NCBI GenBank assembly: GCA_018826895.1
Contig: JAHJYA010000119.1
Span: forward strand, 1-33,096
Source of the DNA: Gammaproteobacteria bacterium
GTDB taxonomy: Bacteria > Pseudomonadota > Gammaproteobacteria > Pseudomonadales > Pseudomonadaceae
DNA: 33,096 bases
Direction of reading: 5' to 3'
Shown here: positions 23,060 through 32,890 of the stretch, piece after piece
How the letters are laid out: each line of letters begins with the position of its first letter
Position numbering within the stretch: position 1 is the stretch's first letter
Made by a program: the position numbers and the translations under genes
Notes under the pieces: model-generated
What the model was told of the DNA's origin: nothing
Seen by the model: the letters and a program-made list of their open reading frames with translations, nothing else
Databases searched by the model: none

Positions 23060-23433
23060 GCGCGACTCTTGATTCCTTTTGATCAGCTCCTGGTATGGCA
23101 GTATTTCGACACTTTTCCGACATCCAAAGAAAAACCCCTGACTTTCTCTAGGAAAATCAGTGGTTTATTTGGTGGTTGGGGACGTTTGAACCGGTGTTGC
23201 AGTTTACTGCTTCTTATAACATTTCCGAAATTATCAAAGAGGAGGGATACACGAGGGGATACATTTCCCAGGCTGCTGGGATGTTTCTGCTACTTCCGCT
23301 GGTGCTGAGCCACCGCATTTCCATGGATACCAGCGTGGGATAACCAACGAGAAAACAATAACGATTTCGAGCATCCGAACTGCCGTCGTACTTTTCGTAT
23401 AGGTGGGCAGTCCAGACTCAGCACCATCGACGA
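23060..23433. other. Gene-free stretch with terminator and tmRNA-3'-end-like sequence
   Basis: No gene is supported here. The stretch holds the hairpin at 23132-23166, a short segment at 23170-23192 that partly resembles the 3' end of ssrA (TGGTGG, GGGG, TTTGAACC), and two direct copies of GGGATACA (23244 and 23256, period 12). These features are typical of the neighbourhood of a recombinase gene, but none is strong enough to name an attachment site. Confidence 0.45.
23132..23166 (-). terminator. Bidirectional-looking terminator downstream of the Fic gene
   Basis: AAACCCCTGACTTTC pairs with GAAAATCAGTGGTTT with two mismatches. On the minus strand a run of T follows (GGGGTTTTT), giving a good Rho-independent form. 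It is 268 bases past the Fic stop. Confidence 0.65.
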
Positions 23434-24588
23434 TCAAGGTTTTTCCAGCGGCTCAGGTATGAAGCCTTGTTCCCTGAGTGACTTGATTACCCCCCGAATT
23501 AGATAGTTATTTGAAAAGCCGATCGTGTACTGCCTCGCCCCAGGATTGAGCGGCAGGAGCATCCCTTGGTCCACTAGCTTTTTGATCAGGTACGTCCGTT
23601 GGTTGCTAGACTGATGAGGCAGTACGGCCGCTACATCTGCAGACTTCACGACCTTCAATTTTATTGCGGCCGATAGCACGGTCTCTTCCGTCTCCGTGAT
23701 CCACTCGCGTTCCCGTGCGAAAGCCACGGCAGGAGCGAGCACGCATTTGCTCAGGTAGGCATAGTCTGTGAGGCGATCGACCTTCTCCAGCTCATCACGA
23801 ATGCCTTCCAGCACGTATGTGCACCACTCCTCCAGCCCTTCTTTTGTTCCTTTGTCGGCAGTTGCAAGCATTGCGTAATAGCGCTCACGGTCATTGCAGA
23901 ATACCGCCGTAGGGTTGAGTACGCGGCCGCCTGTACTGACGTTGAAGCCATATTTCATCAGAAGCGCGTAAGTGAGCAGCCTGACCACGCGGCCATTGCC
24001 ATTACCGAATGGGTGTATCCATCCAAATCGATGGTGAGCCAGCGCTACCTTCATAAGGTCATATTTCGGGGAGTCTGCGCGATTCACGAAATCGACAAGC
24101 TCCTGCATATATGCCTGAACCTGGATGAAGTCGGGCGGCAGGTGATCAGATTGGGATATTCGGACGCCTCCGCTGCGGTAAGCACCAGGCGTTTTATCTC
24201 CTTCACGTACTAGGTCGTTTACGGTCATCGCATGTAGCTCGCGGATCGTCTGCTCGGTCAGCACAGCGCCCGGCGTCATGATCTGCTCGATGTAGTCCAT
24301 CGCCTTTTCAATATTGGCCACTTCGCGCAGCTGGTCCGTGTCTTGAGCCTTGCCTTCTACCTTGCTGTCTATGTAGTCCGCTAAAGTGGTGTGGTTGCCT
24401 TCAATGCGGGCAGAACCAAGGCTTTCCAGCGCATGGAAAAGCGATTTGAGTTGGTAAAACACCTGTGGCGGCGTATCGCCTTCAAGCCTCAGGCGGCGCA
24501 GGTGCTGTAACTCGTTCAATACATCAACCAGATCCGAGTCAAAGGATGGATTGAGAAGCTCAAGGTTGTGATGGGCAAATGTAGGCAT
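23434..24588 (-). CDS. Fic family protein (class II, autoinhibited AMPylase-type)
   Basis: This 384-aa protein has the complete Fic active-site motif HPFGNGNGR (192-200; catalytic H192). An N-terminal inhibitory helix motif SARIEGN (59-65) matches the class II form [S/T]xxxE[G/N]. The N-terminal Fic_N region covers about 15-110 and the Fic core about 115-230. A C-terminal winged-helix-like part (about 290-365) suggests DNA or protein binding. Fic enzymes transfer AMP or other nucleotide parts to target proteins; targets here are unknown. Such Fic proteins are often found with restriction islands. No clear ribosome-binding site precedes ATG 24588. It is divergent from the hsd operon. Confidence 0.93.
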   Translation of the reverse strand: MPTFAHHNLELLNPSFDSDLVDVLNELQHLRRLRLEGDTPPQVFYQLKSLFHALESLGSARIEGNHTTLADYIDSKVEGKAQDTDQLREVANIEKAMDYIEQIMTPGAVLTEQTIRELHAMTVNDLVREGDKTPGAYRSGGVRISQSDHLPPDFIQVQAYMQELVDFVNRADSPKYDLMKVALAHHRFGWIHPFGNGNGRVVRLLTYALLMKYGFNVSTGGRVLNPTAVFCNDRERYYAMLATADKGTKEGLEEWCTYVLEGIRDELEKVDRLTDYAYLSKCVLAPAVAFAREREWITETEETVLSAAIKLKVVKSADVAAVLPHQSSNQRTYLIKKLVDQGMLLPLNPGARQYTIGFSNNYLIRGVIKSLREQGFIPEPLEKP

Positions 24589-25071
24589 ATAGGGAAGTAT
24601 CTCAAGCTGGCCTAGAGGCTATCTGGAAAGATACCAGGCTAGCCCTTGTGGTTACTGACGTGCGCTCAGCATACGACAAAAATTATCTTGAATTTAGCCT
24701 TAAGCTAAGTGAAATGTGGGGACTAATTAAGTGATATATCTCGGTCTAGCGGGGTTCCCTTGGCCCTGCGCCAGCATTACGCCGTAACCCTCCCCGTAAC
24801 CGCGCGGATAGCCTTCGCTCTAAACAGTCCATTCCCCTGTTAACCAGCTTGTTAACTCCTGTTTGGTAACCAACTGGTTTCACGCAATCGGTGTGCAAAT
24901 TACGCACTGAAAATCAATGGGTCCATGCGTACCAGCTGCGTACCACTCCATACGCACCAGCCATTCTGCGCGCGCTCCGAGCGTGTGGGGGCATACGGCC
25001 ACATTGGTGTGATCGAATATCGTTCGGCGAGGTAAACTCCGGGTTTTGTTTGCACACCCAGGAGCTCTTGC
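24589..25071. other. Gene-free divergent promoter region between fic and hsdM
   Basis: The 483 bases between the divergent fic and hsdM genes contain no supported gene. The half nearest fic is AT-rich (around 24660-24760) and probably holds its promoter. The middle carries two GTTAAC sites about 12 bases apart and a GGTAACCAACTGGTT near-palindrome (24840-24880). The half nearest hsdM carries the TGCGTACCA repeats described separately. The size and repeat content suggest real regulation of the restriction operon. Confidence 0.55.
24926..24960. promoter_or_regulatory. Short direct repeats upstream of hsdM, candidate regulator site
   Basis: TGCGTACCA occurs at 24926-24934 and 24937-24945, an 11-base period (one helical turn), followed by an inverted TACGCA at 24951. 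This clustering looks like a binding site for a regulator of the restriction operon. It is about 110-145 bases upstream of the hsdM start. Confidence 0.45.
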
Positions 25072-27048
25072 GTGAACACGGAAAACCATTCCCAGACGGC
25101 CGCGTTTCTTTGGTCCATTGCCGATCTGCTGCGCGGTGACTTCAAGCAATCCCAGTACGGTCGCATCATCCTGCCGTTCACCCTGCTGCGCCGGATGGAG
25201 TGCGTGTTGGCGCCGACCAAGGATGAGGTGATCAAGCAGACCTTCGCCCAGGAAGGCCGCCCCGACACCGTGCGCGAGATGATTCTGTTGCGTGCTGCTG
25301 GTCAGCAGTTCTTCAACGCCTCACCGCTGACCCTCGGCACGTTGTCCGACACCCAGACCGCCGCCGACCTGATGAGCTACGTGCAGTCGTTCAGCAAGGA
25401 TGCCCGCGAGATTTTCGAGCACTTCCACTTTGAGGATTTCGTCCAGCAGCTGGAAACCGCCAACCTGCTGTACCAGGTGGTGCAGCGCTTCGCCGCCACG
25501 GATCTGAGCCCCGAGTTCATCAGCAACTTCGGCATGGGCATCATCTTCGAAGAACTGATCCGCAAGTTTGCGGAAAGCTCCAACGAAACCGCCGGGGAGC
25601 ACTTCACCCCGCGCGATATCGTGCACCTCACCACCTCGCTGGTGATCACCAATCAGGACCACAAACTCGCGCCCAACAGCATCGTCACCATCTACGACCC
25701 AACTGCGGGCACGGGTGGCTTTCTGTCTGAGGGTGATGAGTACATCCAGTCCATCAGCGAAAAGGTCAGCGTGTCGCTGCACGGCCAGGAGCTCAACCCC
25801 GAGTCCTACGCCATCTGCAAAGCGGACATGCTGATCAAGGGCCAGGACGTGGCCAGCATCAAGCTCGGCAACACCCTGTCCAACGACCAACTGGCCGACA
25901 AGCGCTTCGACTTTATGCTGAGCAACCCGCCGTTCGGCGTGGAATGGAAGAAGGTGCAAAAGCAGATCACCGACGAGCACACGGTTAAGGGCTTCGACGG
26001 CCGCTTCGGCCCCGGCCTGCCGCGTGTGTCCGACGGTTCGCTGCTGTTCCTCCTGCACCTGGTGAGCAAGATGCGTGACCCGCGTGACGGTGGCTCGCGC
26101 ATCGGCATCATCCTCAACGGCTCGCCACTGTTTACCGGCGGCGCGGGTTCGGGGGAGTCGGAGATTCGCCGCTACCTGCTGCAGAACGATCTGGTCGAAG
26201 CCATCGTCGCGCTGCCCACCGACATGTTCTACAACACCGGCATCGCCACCTATGTGTGGATTCTCTCCAACCACAAAGCCAGTGCGCGCCAGGGCAAGGT
26301 GCAGTTGATCGACGGCAGCCAGCACTACGCCAAAATGCGCAAGTCCCTGGGCAGCAAGCGCCAGTACATCACCGAAGATCAAATCAGCGAGCTGGTACGC
26401 CTGTATGGCAGCTTCGAGCAAACCGCGCAGAGCAAAATCTTCCCCATCGACGCTTTCGGCTACCGCCGCATCACCGTCGAGCGCCCGCTGCGGCTGAACT
26501 TCCAAACCAGCGCCGAACGCATCGGCAAAGTGCTGGAAGAAAAAGCCCTGCAGAAACTCGACAGCGCCGCCCAGCAGCAACTGATAACGGCTCTGCAGTC
26601 CATGGACGCCAGCCAACTGCACCGCAACCGCGAGCAGTTCAGCAAGCTGCTGAAAAAAGCCCTCACCGCGCACAGCGTCAGCCTGAGTACGCCGGAACTG
26701 AAAGCTCTGATGAGCGCCCTGAGCGAGCGCGACCCTGAAGCGGACATTTGCATGACCAAGGGCCAGCCAGAAGCCGATGCTGGCCTGCGCGATAACGAGA
26801 ACGTGCCGCTGGGCGAGTCGGTGTACGACTACTTCCAGCGCGAAGTCATCCCCCATGTGCCGGATGCCTGGATCGACGAAAGTAAGACCGACACCCAGGA
26901 CGGCGAAGTCGGCATTGTCGGCTTCGAGATTCCCTTTAACCGTCACTTCTACGTGTTCCAGCCACCGCGCCCGCTGGCCGAGATCGACCGCGACCTAAAA
27001 GCCTGCACCGACCGGATCAAGCAGATGATTGAGGGGCTGTCGGCATGA
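25072..27048 (+). CDS. hsdM: Type I restriction-modification methyltransferase subunit
   Basis: This 658-aa N6-adenine methyltransferase has an N-terminal helical HsdM domain (about 5-150), the target-prep segment [15 protein letters not shown], the SAM-binding motif DPTAGTGGF (from D209) and the catalytic NPPF (285-288). A long C-terminal extension (about 500-658) is rich in charged helices and ends [20 protein letters not shown]. It methylates adenine in the sequence read by HsdS. The start is GTG at 25072 with AGGAG about 9 bases upstream. Its stop overlaps hsdS by 4 bases (ATGA), so the genes are coupled. Confidence 0.97.
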   Translation: MNTENHSQTAAFLWSIADLLRGDFKQSQYGRIILPFTLLRRMECVLAPTKDEVIKQTFAQEGRPDTVREMILLRAAGQQFFNASPLTLGTLSDTQTAADLMSYVQSFSKDAREIFEHFHFEDFVQQLETANLLYQVVQRFAATDLSPEFISNFGMGIIFEELIRKFAESSNETAGEHFTPRDIVHLTTSLVITNQDHKLAPNSIVTIYDPTAGTGGFLSEGDEYIQSISEKVSVSLHGQELNPESYAICKADMLIKGQDVASIKLGNTLSNDQLADKRFDFMLSNPPFGVEWKKVQKQITDEHTVKGFDGRFGPGLPRVSDGSLLFLLHLVSKMRDPRDGGSRIGIILNGSPLFTGGAGSGESEIRRYLLQNDLVEAIVALPTDMFYNTGIATYVWILSNHKASARQGKVQLIDGSQHYAKMRKSLGSKRQYITEDQISELVRLYGSFEQTAQSKIFPIDAFGYRRITVERPLRLNFQTSAERIGKVLEEKALQKLDSAAQQQLITALQSMDASQLHRNREQFSKLLKKALTAHSVSLSTPELKALMSALSERDPEADICMTKGQPEADAGLRDNENVPLGESVYDYFQREVIPHVPDAWIDESKTDTQDGEVGIVGFEIPFNRHFYVFQPPRPLAEIDRDLKACTDRIKQMIEGLSA

Positions 27049-28496
27049 CAAATTTGTCGGGAGCAAATTTGAATAACGGCGCAGCCGTTGGCCCGCAGGG
27101 CGAGGGCAGAGAAAGTCCGAGTAGTTTTCCAGCGTATCTAGAGTACAAGGACTCGGGCTTAGAGTGGCTCGAAGAAGTTCCCTCTGACTGGACTGTTTCT
27201 AAATTGGGTTATTTTTTTCGAGAGCCGCCATGCTATGGGGTTCTAGTGCCCGACTTTGATCCTGATGGCGTTCCAATGTTGCGTATTACAGACATGGAGC
27301 ATGAGTTCATTGACACTTCAGGTCTCGTGACAATAAGTGCATCACTCTCTGCGCAGTATTCACGCACGATTATCAAGAAAGGCGACGTCGTACTTTCGCT
27401 GGTTGGTACGATAGGGAAAGCATTTGAGGTTGGCCCAAAGCTCGCAGGGGTGAACTTGTCTCGTGCAATTGCTCGCATTCAGCTCGATAGTAATACCCTG
27501 CCCCGATATTTGTGCTGGATTTTCCAATCTTGTGAGTTTACCCACTTCATTGATTTGGTGTGCAGAGGTACTGCGCAACGTGTACTTAATTTGTCGGAGT
27601 TAAATGCTTTTAATTTTACCTTTCCCTCTTATTTGGAACAGTGCGCTATAAGTCGCTTCCTCGACCACGAAACCGCCCGCATCGACGCGCTGATCACAGA
27701 GCAGCAGCGACTGATCGAACTGCTCAAGGAAAAGCGCCAGGCCGTGATCTCTCACGCCGTCACCAAAGGCCTCGACCCCACGGTGCCGATGAAAGACTCT
27801 GGCGTGGAGTGGCTAGGCGAGGTGCCGGCACATTGGGCGGTGTCTCCCCTGAAATTTCTCGTCGAGGAGAAGGTTGCTGGGCCTTACGGCGCTTCGCTAA
27901 CCAAAGCCATGTATACCGACTCTGGCTATAGAGTTTACGGCCAGCAGCAAGTCATATCGGATGACTTCTCTATAGGTGACTATTACATCTCCGAGGAAAA
28001 ATTCAGTGAGATGCAGCGTTATGTTGTGTGTCCCGGAGATGTACTTGTCTCCGTAATGGGCACAGTCGGGAGGGTGTCTGTAGTACCTGTAGGGGTTGAG
28101 GTTGGAGTAATTAATCCCAGGCTTGTCCGTTATAAATTTGCATCAAGTAAGGTCGTTCCGGAATTTGTAAAGATATTGCTTATGAGTTTGCGATATCAAA
28201 GTAGGCTGAGGGAGGAGTCGCAAGGCTCGACAATGGAAGGGTTGAACATGGTCATCCTTGGTGACTTGCCTTTGGTATTGCCACCGTTAGATGCTCAACA
28301 TCCTGTAGTCGCTTTTGTTAAAAGTTATGATTCCAATTTTAACAAGCTAGTGAGTCAGGCAACTTCGGCAGTAGATCTTCTCCAAGAACGCCGCTCCGCC
28401 CTAATCTCCGCCGCCGTCACCGGCAAAATCGACGTACGCGGCTGGCAGCCACCGGCCAGCGCGCCAACCCCTGAATTAGCACAAGAGGCCGTGTAA
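27045..28496 (+). CDS. hsdS: Type I restriction-modification specificity subunit
   Basis: This 483-aa protein has the two-half layout of HsdS. A first target-recognition domain (about 45-200) is preceded by [17 protein letters not shown] central conserved helix follows ([20 protein letters not shown], then [18 protein letters not shown]). The repeat motif [16 protein letters not shown] introduces a second target-recognition domain (about 265-430), and a C-terminal conserved helix ends it ([20 protein letters not shown]). The two recognition domains are clearly AT-richer than the conserved helices. The target sequence, of bipartite form, cannot be read from the protein. The stop shares one base with the hsdR start. 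Confidence 0.96.
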   Translation: MTNLSGANLNNGAAVGPQGEGRESPSSFPAYLEYKDSGLEWLEEVPSDWTVSKLGYFFREPPCYGVLVPDFDPDGVPMLRITDMEHEFIDTSGLVTISASLSAQYSRTIIKKGDVVLSLVGTIGKAFEVGPKLAGVNLSRAIARIQLDSNTLPRYLCWIFQSCEFTHFIDLVCRGTAQRVLNLSELNAFNFTFPSYLEQCAISRFLDHETARIDALITEQQRLIELLKEKRQAVISHAVTKGLDPTVPMKDSGVEWLGEVPAHWAVSPLKFLVEEKVAGPYGASLTKAMYTDSGYRVYGQQQVISDDFSIGDYYISEEKFSEMQRYVVCPGDVLVSVMGTVGRVSVVPVGVEVGVINPRLVRYKFASSKVVPEFVKILLMSLRYQSRLREESQGSTMEGLNMVILGDLPLVLPPLDAQHPVVAFVKSYDSNFNKLVSQATSAVDLLQERRSALISAAVTGKIDVRGWQPPASAPTPELAQEAV

Positions 28497-31400
28497 TGGC
28501 GGACAGCAAGGAAGCGCAATTTCAACTCGACATTATCGACGCCCTGGCCGCCCAGGGCTGGCTAGTCGGCACCGCCAGCGGCTACGACCGCCTTACCGCG
28601 CTGTATACCGAGGATGTACTGGGCTACTTCAAAGACGCCTGGCCGGAGCGTTGGGACAAGTTCGCCAAGGCCAACCCGAACAACCCGGATGATGTGCTGG
28701 TGCAAAAGCTGGTGCGCGAGCTGGAGCAGAGCGGCACCCTCGATGTGCTGCGCCATGGCTTTAAGCTGCCGGCGGTGAAGGTGGAGCTGTGCAGCTTCCA
28801 GCCCGACCACGGCATGAACCCGGACACCCTCAAGCGCTACCAGTGCAACCGCCTGCGCGTGGTGCCGGAGGTGTCCTACTCGCCCCATGCGCGTGACGGT
28901 GCCAACGGCGGGCAGAGCTACAACCCACGGCTGGATCTGGTGCTGTTCGTCAACGGCATCCCCACCGCCACGCTGGAGCTGAAAAGCGAGTTCAAGCAGT
29001 CGGTGGAAAACGCCAAGCGCCAATACCGCCAAGACCGTCCGGTCAAAGACCCACACACGCGCAAACCCGAGCCGCTGCTGACCTTCAAGCGTGGCGCGCT
29101 GGTGCACTTTGCCGTGGGCCAGAACGAAGTGGCGATGACCACCAAGCTGGCGGGTAAAGACACCTTCTTCCTGCCGTTCAACCTCGGCAGCGCGGAAGGC
29201 GGCGCGGGCAACCCAATGCCCGAGGACGACAGCCAGTACGCCACCAGCTACCTGTGGCAACGCCTGATGCAGCCGGATGCCTGGCTCAAGGTGCTGGGGC
29301 GCTTTTTGCACCTGGACAAAAAAACCAGCGAAGGCTTCGACGGCACGCCGGTGACCAAGGAGGCGATGATCTTCCCGCGTTATCACCAGTGGGAAGTGGT
29401 CAACCAGCTGATCAACACCACCCGCGCCGAAGGGCCGGGCAAGCGCTATTTGATCCAGCACAGCGCCGGCTCGGGCAAGTCCAACTCCATCGCCTGGACG
29501 GCCCATCAACTGGCCTCGCTGTACGACGCTGACGGCCAACGCCTGTTCAACTCGGTGATCGTGATTACCGACCGCACCGTGTTGGATAAGCAGCTGCAGG
29601 ACACCATTTACCAGTTCGAGCATGCCCAGGGCGTGGTCAAGCAGATCAACCGTGAAACCAGCAGCCAGAGCAAATCCGAGCAGTTGGCCGAGGCGTTGGC
29701 CGAGCAGACGCGCATCATCATCGTCACCATCCAGACTTTTCCGGCGCTGTTCGATGCCCTGGACAAGTACCCCAAGCTGGCCAGCGGGCGCTATGCGGTG
29801 ATCGCCGACGAGGCGCACTCCTCACAAACCGGCTCATCGGCCAGCAAGCTGAAACAGATACTTGGCAGCGATGCGTTGGATGCTGAAGAAGTCAGTGCCG
29901 AAGAGCTGCTCGACGCCGCCGTGCAGGCGCGGCAACCGAATGAGCGCATCAGCTACTACGCCTTTACCGCCACGCCCAAGGCCAAGACCCTGGAACTGTT
30001 CGGTCGTCCGGCCGACCCGACACTGCCGGCCAGTTCAAGCAACAAGCCGGAGGCGTTTCACCTGTACTCAATGCGCCAGGCCATTGAGGAGGGTTTTATC
30101 CTCGACGTACTGCGCAACTACACCACCTACAGCACCGCCTGGAAGATCGCCCACCCGGATGGCGAAGACGACGAGGTGGACAGCAAGAAGGCGCGCATCA
30201 AGCTGGCCCGCTGGGTGCGGCTGCATCCGTACAACATCGACAAAAAAGTCGAGATCATCGTCGAGCACTTTCGCGCCAATATCCGTGGTCTGTTGGGTGG
30301 CCAGGCCAAGGCTATGGTCGTCGCCAGCAGCCGTCAGGAGGCAGTGCGTTACCAGCTGGCAGTAAAGTCCTACGTGCAGCAGATGGGTTACCGCGACGTG
30401 CACCCGCTGGTGGCGTTCTCCGGCAGCATATTGCCGGATGAGGTGATCCCCGAAGAGGTGACGGAAAGCAGCAGCCTGCTTAACGCCGGCCTGAATGGCC
30501 GCGACCTGGCGCAGGCGTTCGACACCCAGGATTTCAACGTGATGATCGCCGCCAACAAGTACCAGACCGGCTTTGATCAGCCCAAGCTGTGTGCGATGTA
30601 CGTGGACAAAAAGCTGCAAGGCGTGGACTGCGTGCAGACCCTGTCGCGGCTGAACCGTACCTTCGGCGACAGCAAGCAAACCTTTATCCTCGACTTCTTC
30701 AACGAGCCGCAGGACATCCTCGACGCCTTCCTGCCGTACTACACCAAGGCCGAACTGACCGACGTGACCGACCCGCAGATCATCTATGACCTGCAGAAGA
30801 AGCTGGACGCCGAGGGCATCTATCACTGGCAGGAGGTCGAGGCGTTCGCGATGGCCTTCTTCGACCCCAAGGCGGCGGCTAGCAAGCTCAGCTACTACTG
30901 CACGCCCGCCAAAGAGCGCTTCGCCAAGCGCTATGCCTTCTCGCTGGAGTCGCGCCAGCATGCGCTGGATTACAAGCGCACCGCTGAGGCGAACGGCGAC
31001 AGCGCCGGCCTGAAAAAGGCCGAGCACGCGTTGAAAGAGGGCGGCGAGCAGGTGGACCAGCTCGACCTGTTCCGCAAGAACCTGCAGAGCTTTGTGCGCC
31101 TGTACGAGTTCCTCTCGCAGATCGTGCCATATGAGGACCGCGAGCTGGAGCAGCTCTGCGTGTACGCCAAGCACCTTCACCCGCTGCTGCGCGTGGATCG
31201 CCTGCAACAAGACGACGTGGACGTTGGCGAACTGCAGCTGAGCCACTACCGCCTGAGCAAGCGCGCCGAGCACCAGCTGCGGTTGAGTGAGGAGGAAGGC
31301 GAATACCAGCTAAAGCCGGGTAGCGATGTGGGCAGCGGTAAGCCGCATGACCCGGAGAAGAAGCGCCTGTCGGAAATCATCGAGGCGCTGAACGACATCT

Positions 31401-31696
31401 TCGGTGCCGAAGTGAGCGATGACGACCAACTGCAGTTCCTCACTGGCATCGCCCAGCGCATCAGCCGCCAGGAAGATGTGATGGCCCAGGTGAACAACCA
31501 CTCGGTTGACCAAGTGATGCACGGCCTGTTCCCCAAGCGCGTGCTGGACACCGTGCTCGATGCTATGACCGATCACGAGAAGCTGTCGCTGGAAGTGTTG
31601 GATAACGAGACCAAGAGCCGGGCGTTTGCGCTGGTGATTTTGAAGATGCTGAAGACGGTGGCGGGGCTCGATCAGAGCGACTCGCGTGGCCTCTAA
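28496..31696 (+). CDS. hsdR: Type I restriction-modification restriction subunit
   Basis: This 1066-aa protein has an N-terminal nuclease of the PD-(D/E)xK type with D147 in LDLVLFVNG and E161-L-K163 in LELKSEFK. A DEAD-like motor follows with Walker A AGSGKS (324-329) and DEAH from D438 (ADEAHSSQTG), then a second RecA-like domain with the late motif QTGFDQPKL. The C-terminal helical region binds the methyltransferase core. All expected motifs are intact, so cleavage and translocation are likely functional. It starts at an ATG overlapping the hsdS stop (TAATG). Confidence 0.97.
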   Translation: MADSKEAQFQLDIIDALAAQGWLVGTASGYDRLTALYTEDVLGYFKDAWPERWDKFAKANPNNPDDVLVQKLVRELEQSGTLDVLRHGFKLPAVKVELCSFQPDHGMNPDTLKRYQCNRLRVVPEVSYSPHARDGANGGQSYNPRLDLVLFVNGIPTATLELKSEFKQSVENAKRQYRQDRPVKDPHTRKPEPLLTFKRGALVHFAVGQNEVAMTTKLAGKDTFFLPFNLGSAEGGAGNPMPEDDSQYATSYLWQRLMQPDAWLKVLGRFLHLDKKTSEGFDGTPVTKEAMIFPRYHQWEVVNQLINTTRAEGPGKRYLIQHSAGSGKSNSIAWTAHQLASLYDADGQRLFNSVIVITDRTVLDKQLQDTIYQFEHAQGVVKQINRETSSQSKSEQLAEALAEQTRIIIVTIQTFPALFDALDKYPKLASGRYAVIADEAHSSQTGSSASKLKQILGSDALDAEEVSAEELLDAAVQARQPNERISYYAFTATPKAKTLELFGRPADPTLPASSSNKPEAFHLYSMRQAIEEGFILDVLRNYTTYSTAWKIAHPDGEDDEVDSKKARIKLARWVRLHPYNIDKKVEIIVEHFRANIRGLLGGQAKAMVVASSRQEAVRYQLAVKSYVQQMGYRDVHPLVAFSGSILPDEVIPEEVTESSSLLNAGLNGRDLAQAFDTQDFNVMIAANKYQTGFDQPKLCAMYVDKKLQGVDCVQTLSRLNRTFGDSKQTFILDFFNEPQDILDAFLPYYTKAELTDVTDPQIIYDLQKKLDAEGIYHWQEVEAFAMAFFDPKAAASKLSYYCTPAKERFAKRYAFSLESRQHALDYKRTAEANGDSAGLKKAEHALKEGGEQVDQLDLFRKNLQSFVRLYEFLSQIVPYEDRELEQLCVYAKHLHPLLRVDRLQQDDVDVGELQLSHYRLSKRAEHQLRLSEEEGEYQLKPGSDVGSGKPHDPEKKRLSEIIEALNDIFGAEVSDDDQLQFLTGIAQRISRQEDVMAQVNNHSVDQVMHGLFPKRVLDTVLDAMTDHEKLSLEVLDNETKSRAFALVILKMLKTVAGLDQSDSRGL

Positions 31697-31721
31697 GCGG
31701 CCAACAAGTTAGGGAGTAACG

Positions 31722-32633
31722 ATGGCAATTCCGGATTTTCAAAGCGTAATGCGGCCTGTGCTGGCCACCGTGCAGAACGGTGTGCCGCTGCCGCTCAATG
31801 AGTTGCGCGAGCGGGTGGCCGACCAGTTTCAGTTGAGCGAGGACGAGCGCAAGGAGCGCCTGCCCTCCGGCCATCAAACGGTGATCAACAACCGCGTGGG
31901 CTGGGCTCGCACCTACCTGAATAAGGCCGGGCTGTTGTGCATTCCCGCCAAGGGCATGGTGCAGATCACTGCGCGTGGCCTGGACGCGTTGGCCAGTGGT
32001 CCCGAGCGCATCACCGTGAGTTGGTTAAAGCAGTTCCCCGAGTTCGCGGACTTTCATACCGCCAAGCCGCAAGCAGCAGACACACCCGCCGCGCTTAGCG
32101 TTGATATTGCCGAAACCACACCCGACGAGCAGTTGGCCGAAGCGCATCAGGCGCTGGTGCAGTCGCTGGCTGATGAACTGCTGGCGCAGGTACGGGCGGC
32201 CACGCCGAGCTTCTTTGAGCAGTTGGTGGTCGATCTGATGATCGCCATGGGCTACGGCGGCTCGCGCAAGGAGGCCGGCAAAGCGACCCAGGCGACCAAT
32301 GATGATGGCATCGACGGCATCATCAAAGAAGACAAGCTCGGCCTCGACGTGATCTACCTACAAGCCAAGCGCTGGACCAACACGGTGCATCGCCCAGAGA
32401 TCGATAAATTCATCGGCGCACTGACCCGACAGCGAGCGCGCAAAGGCGTGTTTATCACGACTTCAGACTTTTCCGATGGTGCCCGTACTGCAGCGCAAGG
32501 GCTGGATATCAAAGTGGTGCTGATCGACGGCGTCGAGCTGGCGCGCCTGATGGTTGAGAACAACCTGGGGGTGAGCGTTAAGCAGGTGTATGAGGTGAAG
32601 CAGCTCGACAGTGATTACTTCGCGGAGGAGTAA
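31722..32633 (+). CDS. mrr: Mrr-family methyl-directed restriction endonuclease (type IV)
   Basis: This 303-aa protein has an N-terminal winged-helix Mrr_N domain (about 5-90) containing LPSGHQTVINNRVGWARTYL and a C-terminal Mrr catalytic domain (about 165-290). The nuclease core has D198 in DDGIDGII and Q214-A-K216 in YLQAKRW, the variant of PD-(D/E)xK typical of Mrr. Late strands read GVFITTSDFSDGAR and VLIDGVELARLM. Mrr enzymes cut DNA carrying foreign methylation. GGGAG precedes the ATG, and the gene begins 25 bases after hsdR, so it belongs to the same operon. It must tolerate the mark made by HsdM in the same cell. Confidence 0.93.
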   Translation: MAIPDFQSVMRPVLATVQNGVPLPLNELRERVADQFQLSEDERKERLPSGHQTVINNRVGWARTYLNKAGLLCIPAKGMVQITARGLDALASGPERITVSWLKQFPEFADFHTAKPQAADTPAALSVDIAETTPDEQLAEAHQALVQSLADELLAQVRAATPSFFEQLVVDLMIAMGYGGSRKEAGKATQATNDDGIDGIIKEDKLGLDVIYLQAKRWTNTVHRPEIDKFIGALTRQRARKGVFITTSDFSDGARTAAQGLDIKVVLIDGVELARLMVENNLGVSVKQVYEVKQLDSDYFAEE

Positions 32634-32840
32634 GTCACAACCCTGGTAGCTGGCTCAGCGGGGAAGCCGACACAGATTTAACACCCCTGACAGACCGCTG
32701 TAGCGCGTTTTCAAACCGGAAAAGCGACGGAAAATGTTTGTCGGTTGTTGAGGTGAAGGCGACAGCCGAGGATGGGCTTCGCGGGCAGGCAGACTGTCAT
32801 AAAGCTGGCATTATCCAGCCATAACGGCCCCAAAAGGTAC

Positions 32841-32873
32841 AAAAAAGGCACTGTAGCTATGCGCTAAGTGCCT
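32841..32873 (-). terminator. Rho-independent terminator of ssrA
   Basis: On the minus strand, AGGCACT-TAGC and GCTA-C-AGTGCCT form a long stem around GCATA, followed by a run of T. It lies 18 bases past the tmRNA 3' end. Confidence 0.9.
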
Positions 32874-32890
32874 GATTTATAAAGCTAAAA

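Noticed and set aside
23234..23437. 67-codon frame downstream of the Fic gene
   Set aside because: It has no ribosome-binding site or domain and overlaps a region with direct repeats near the integrase remnant.
25321..26946. 541-codon open frame antisense to hsdM
   Set aside because: It lies entirely opposite a clear hsdM with all motifs. The translation is low in structure, with the repetitive composition typical of antisense GC-rich DNA.
28562..31273. Long antisense frames across hsdR
   Set aside because: They oppose an intact hsdR and have no recognisable domain or ribosome-binding site.
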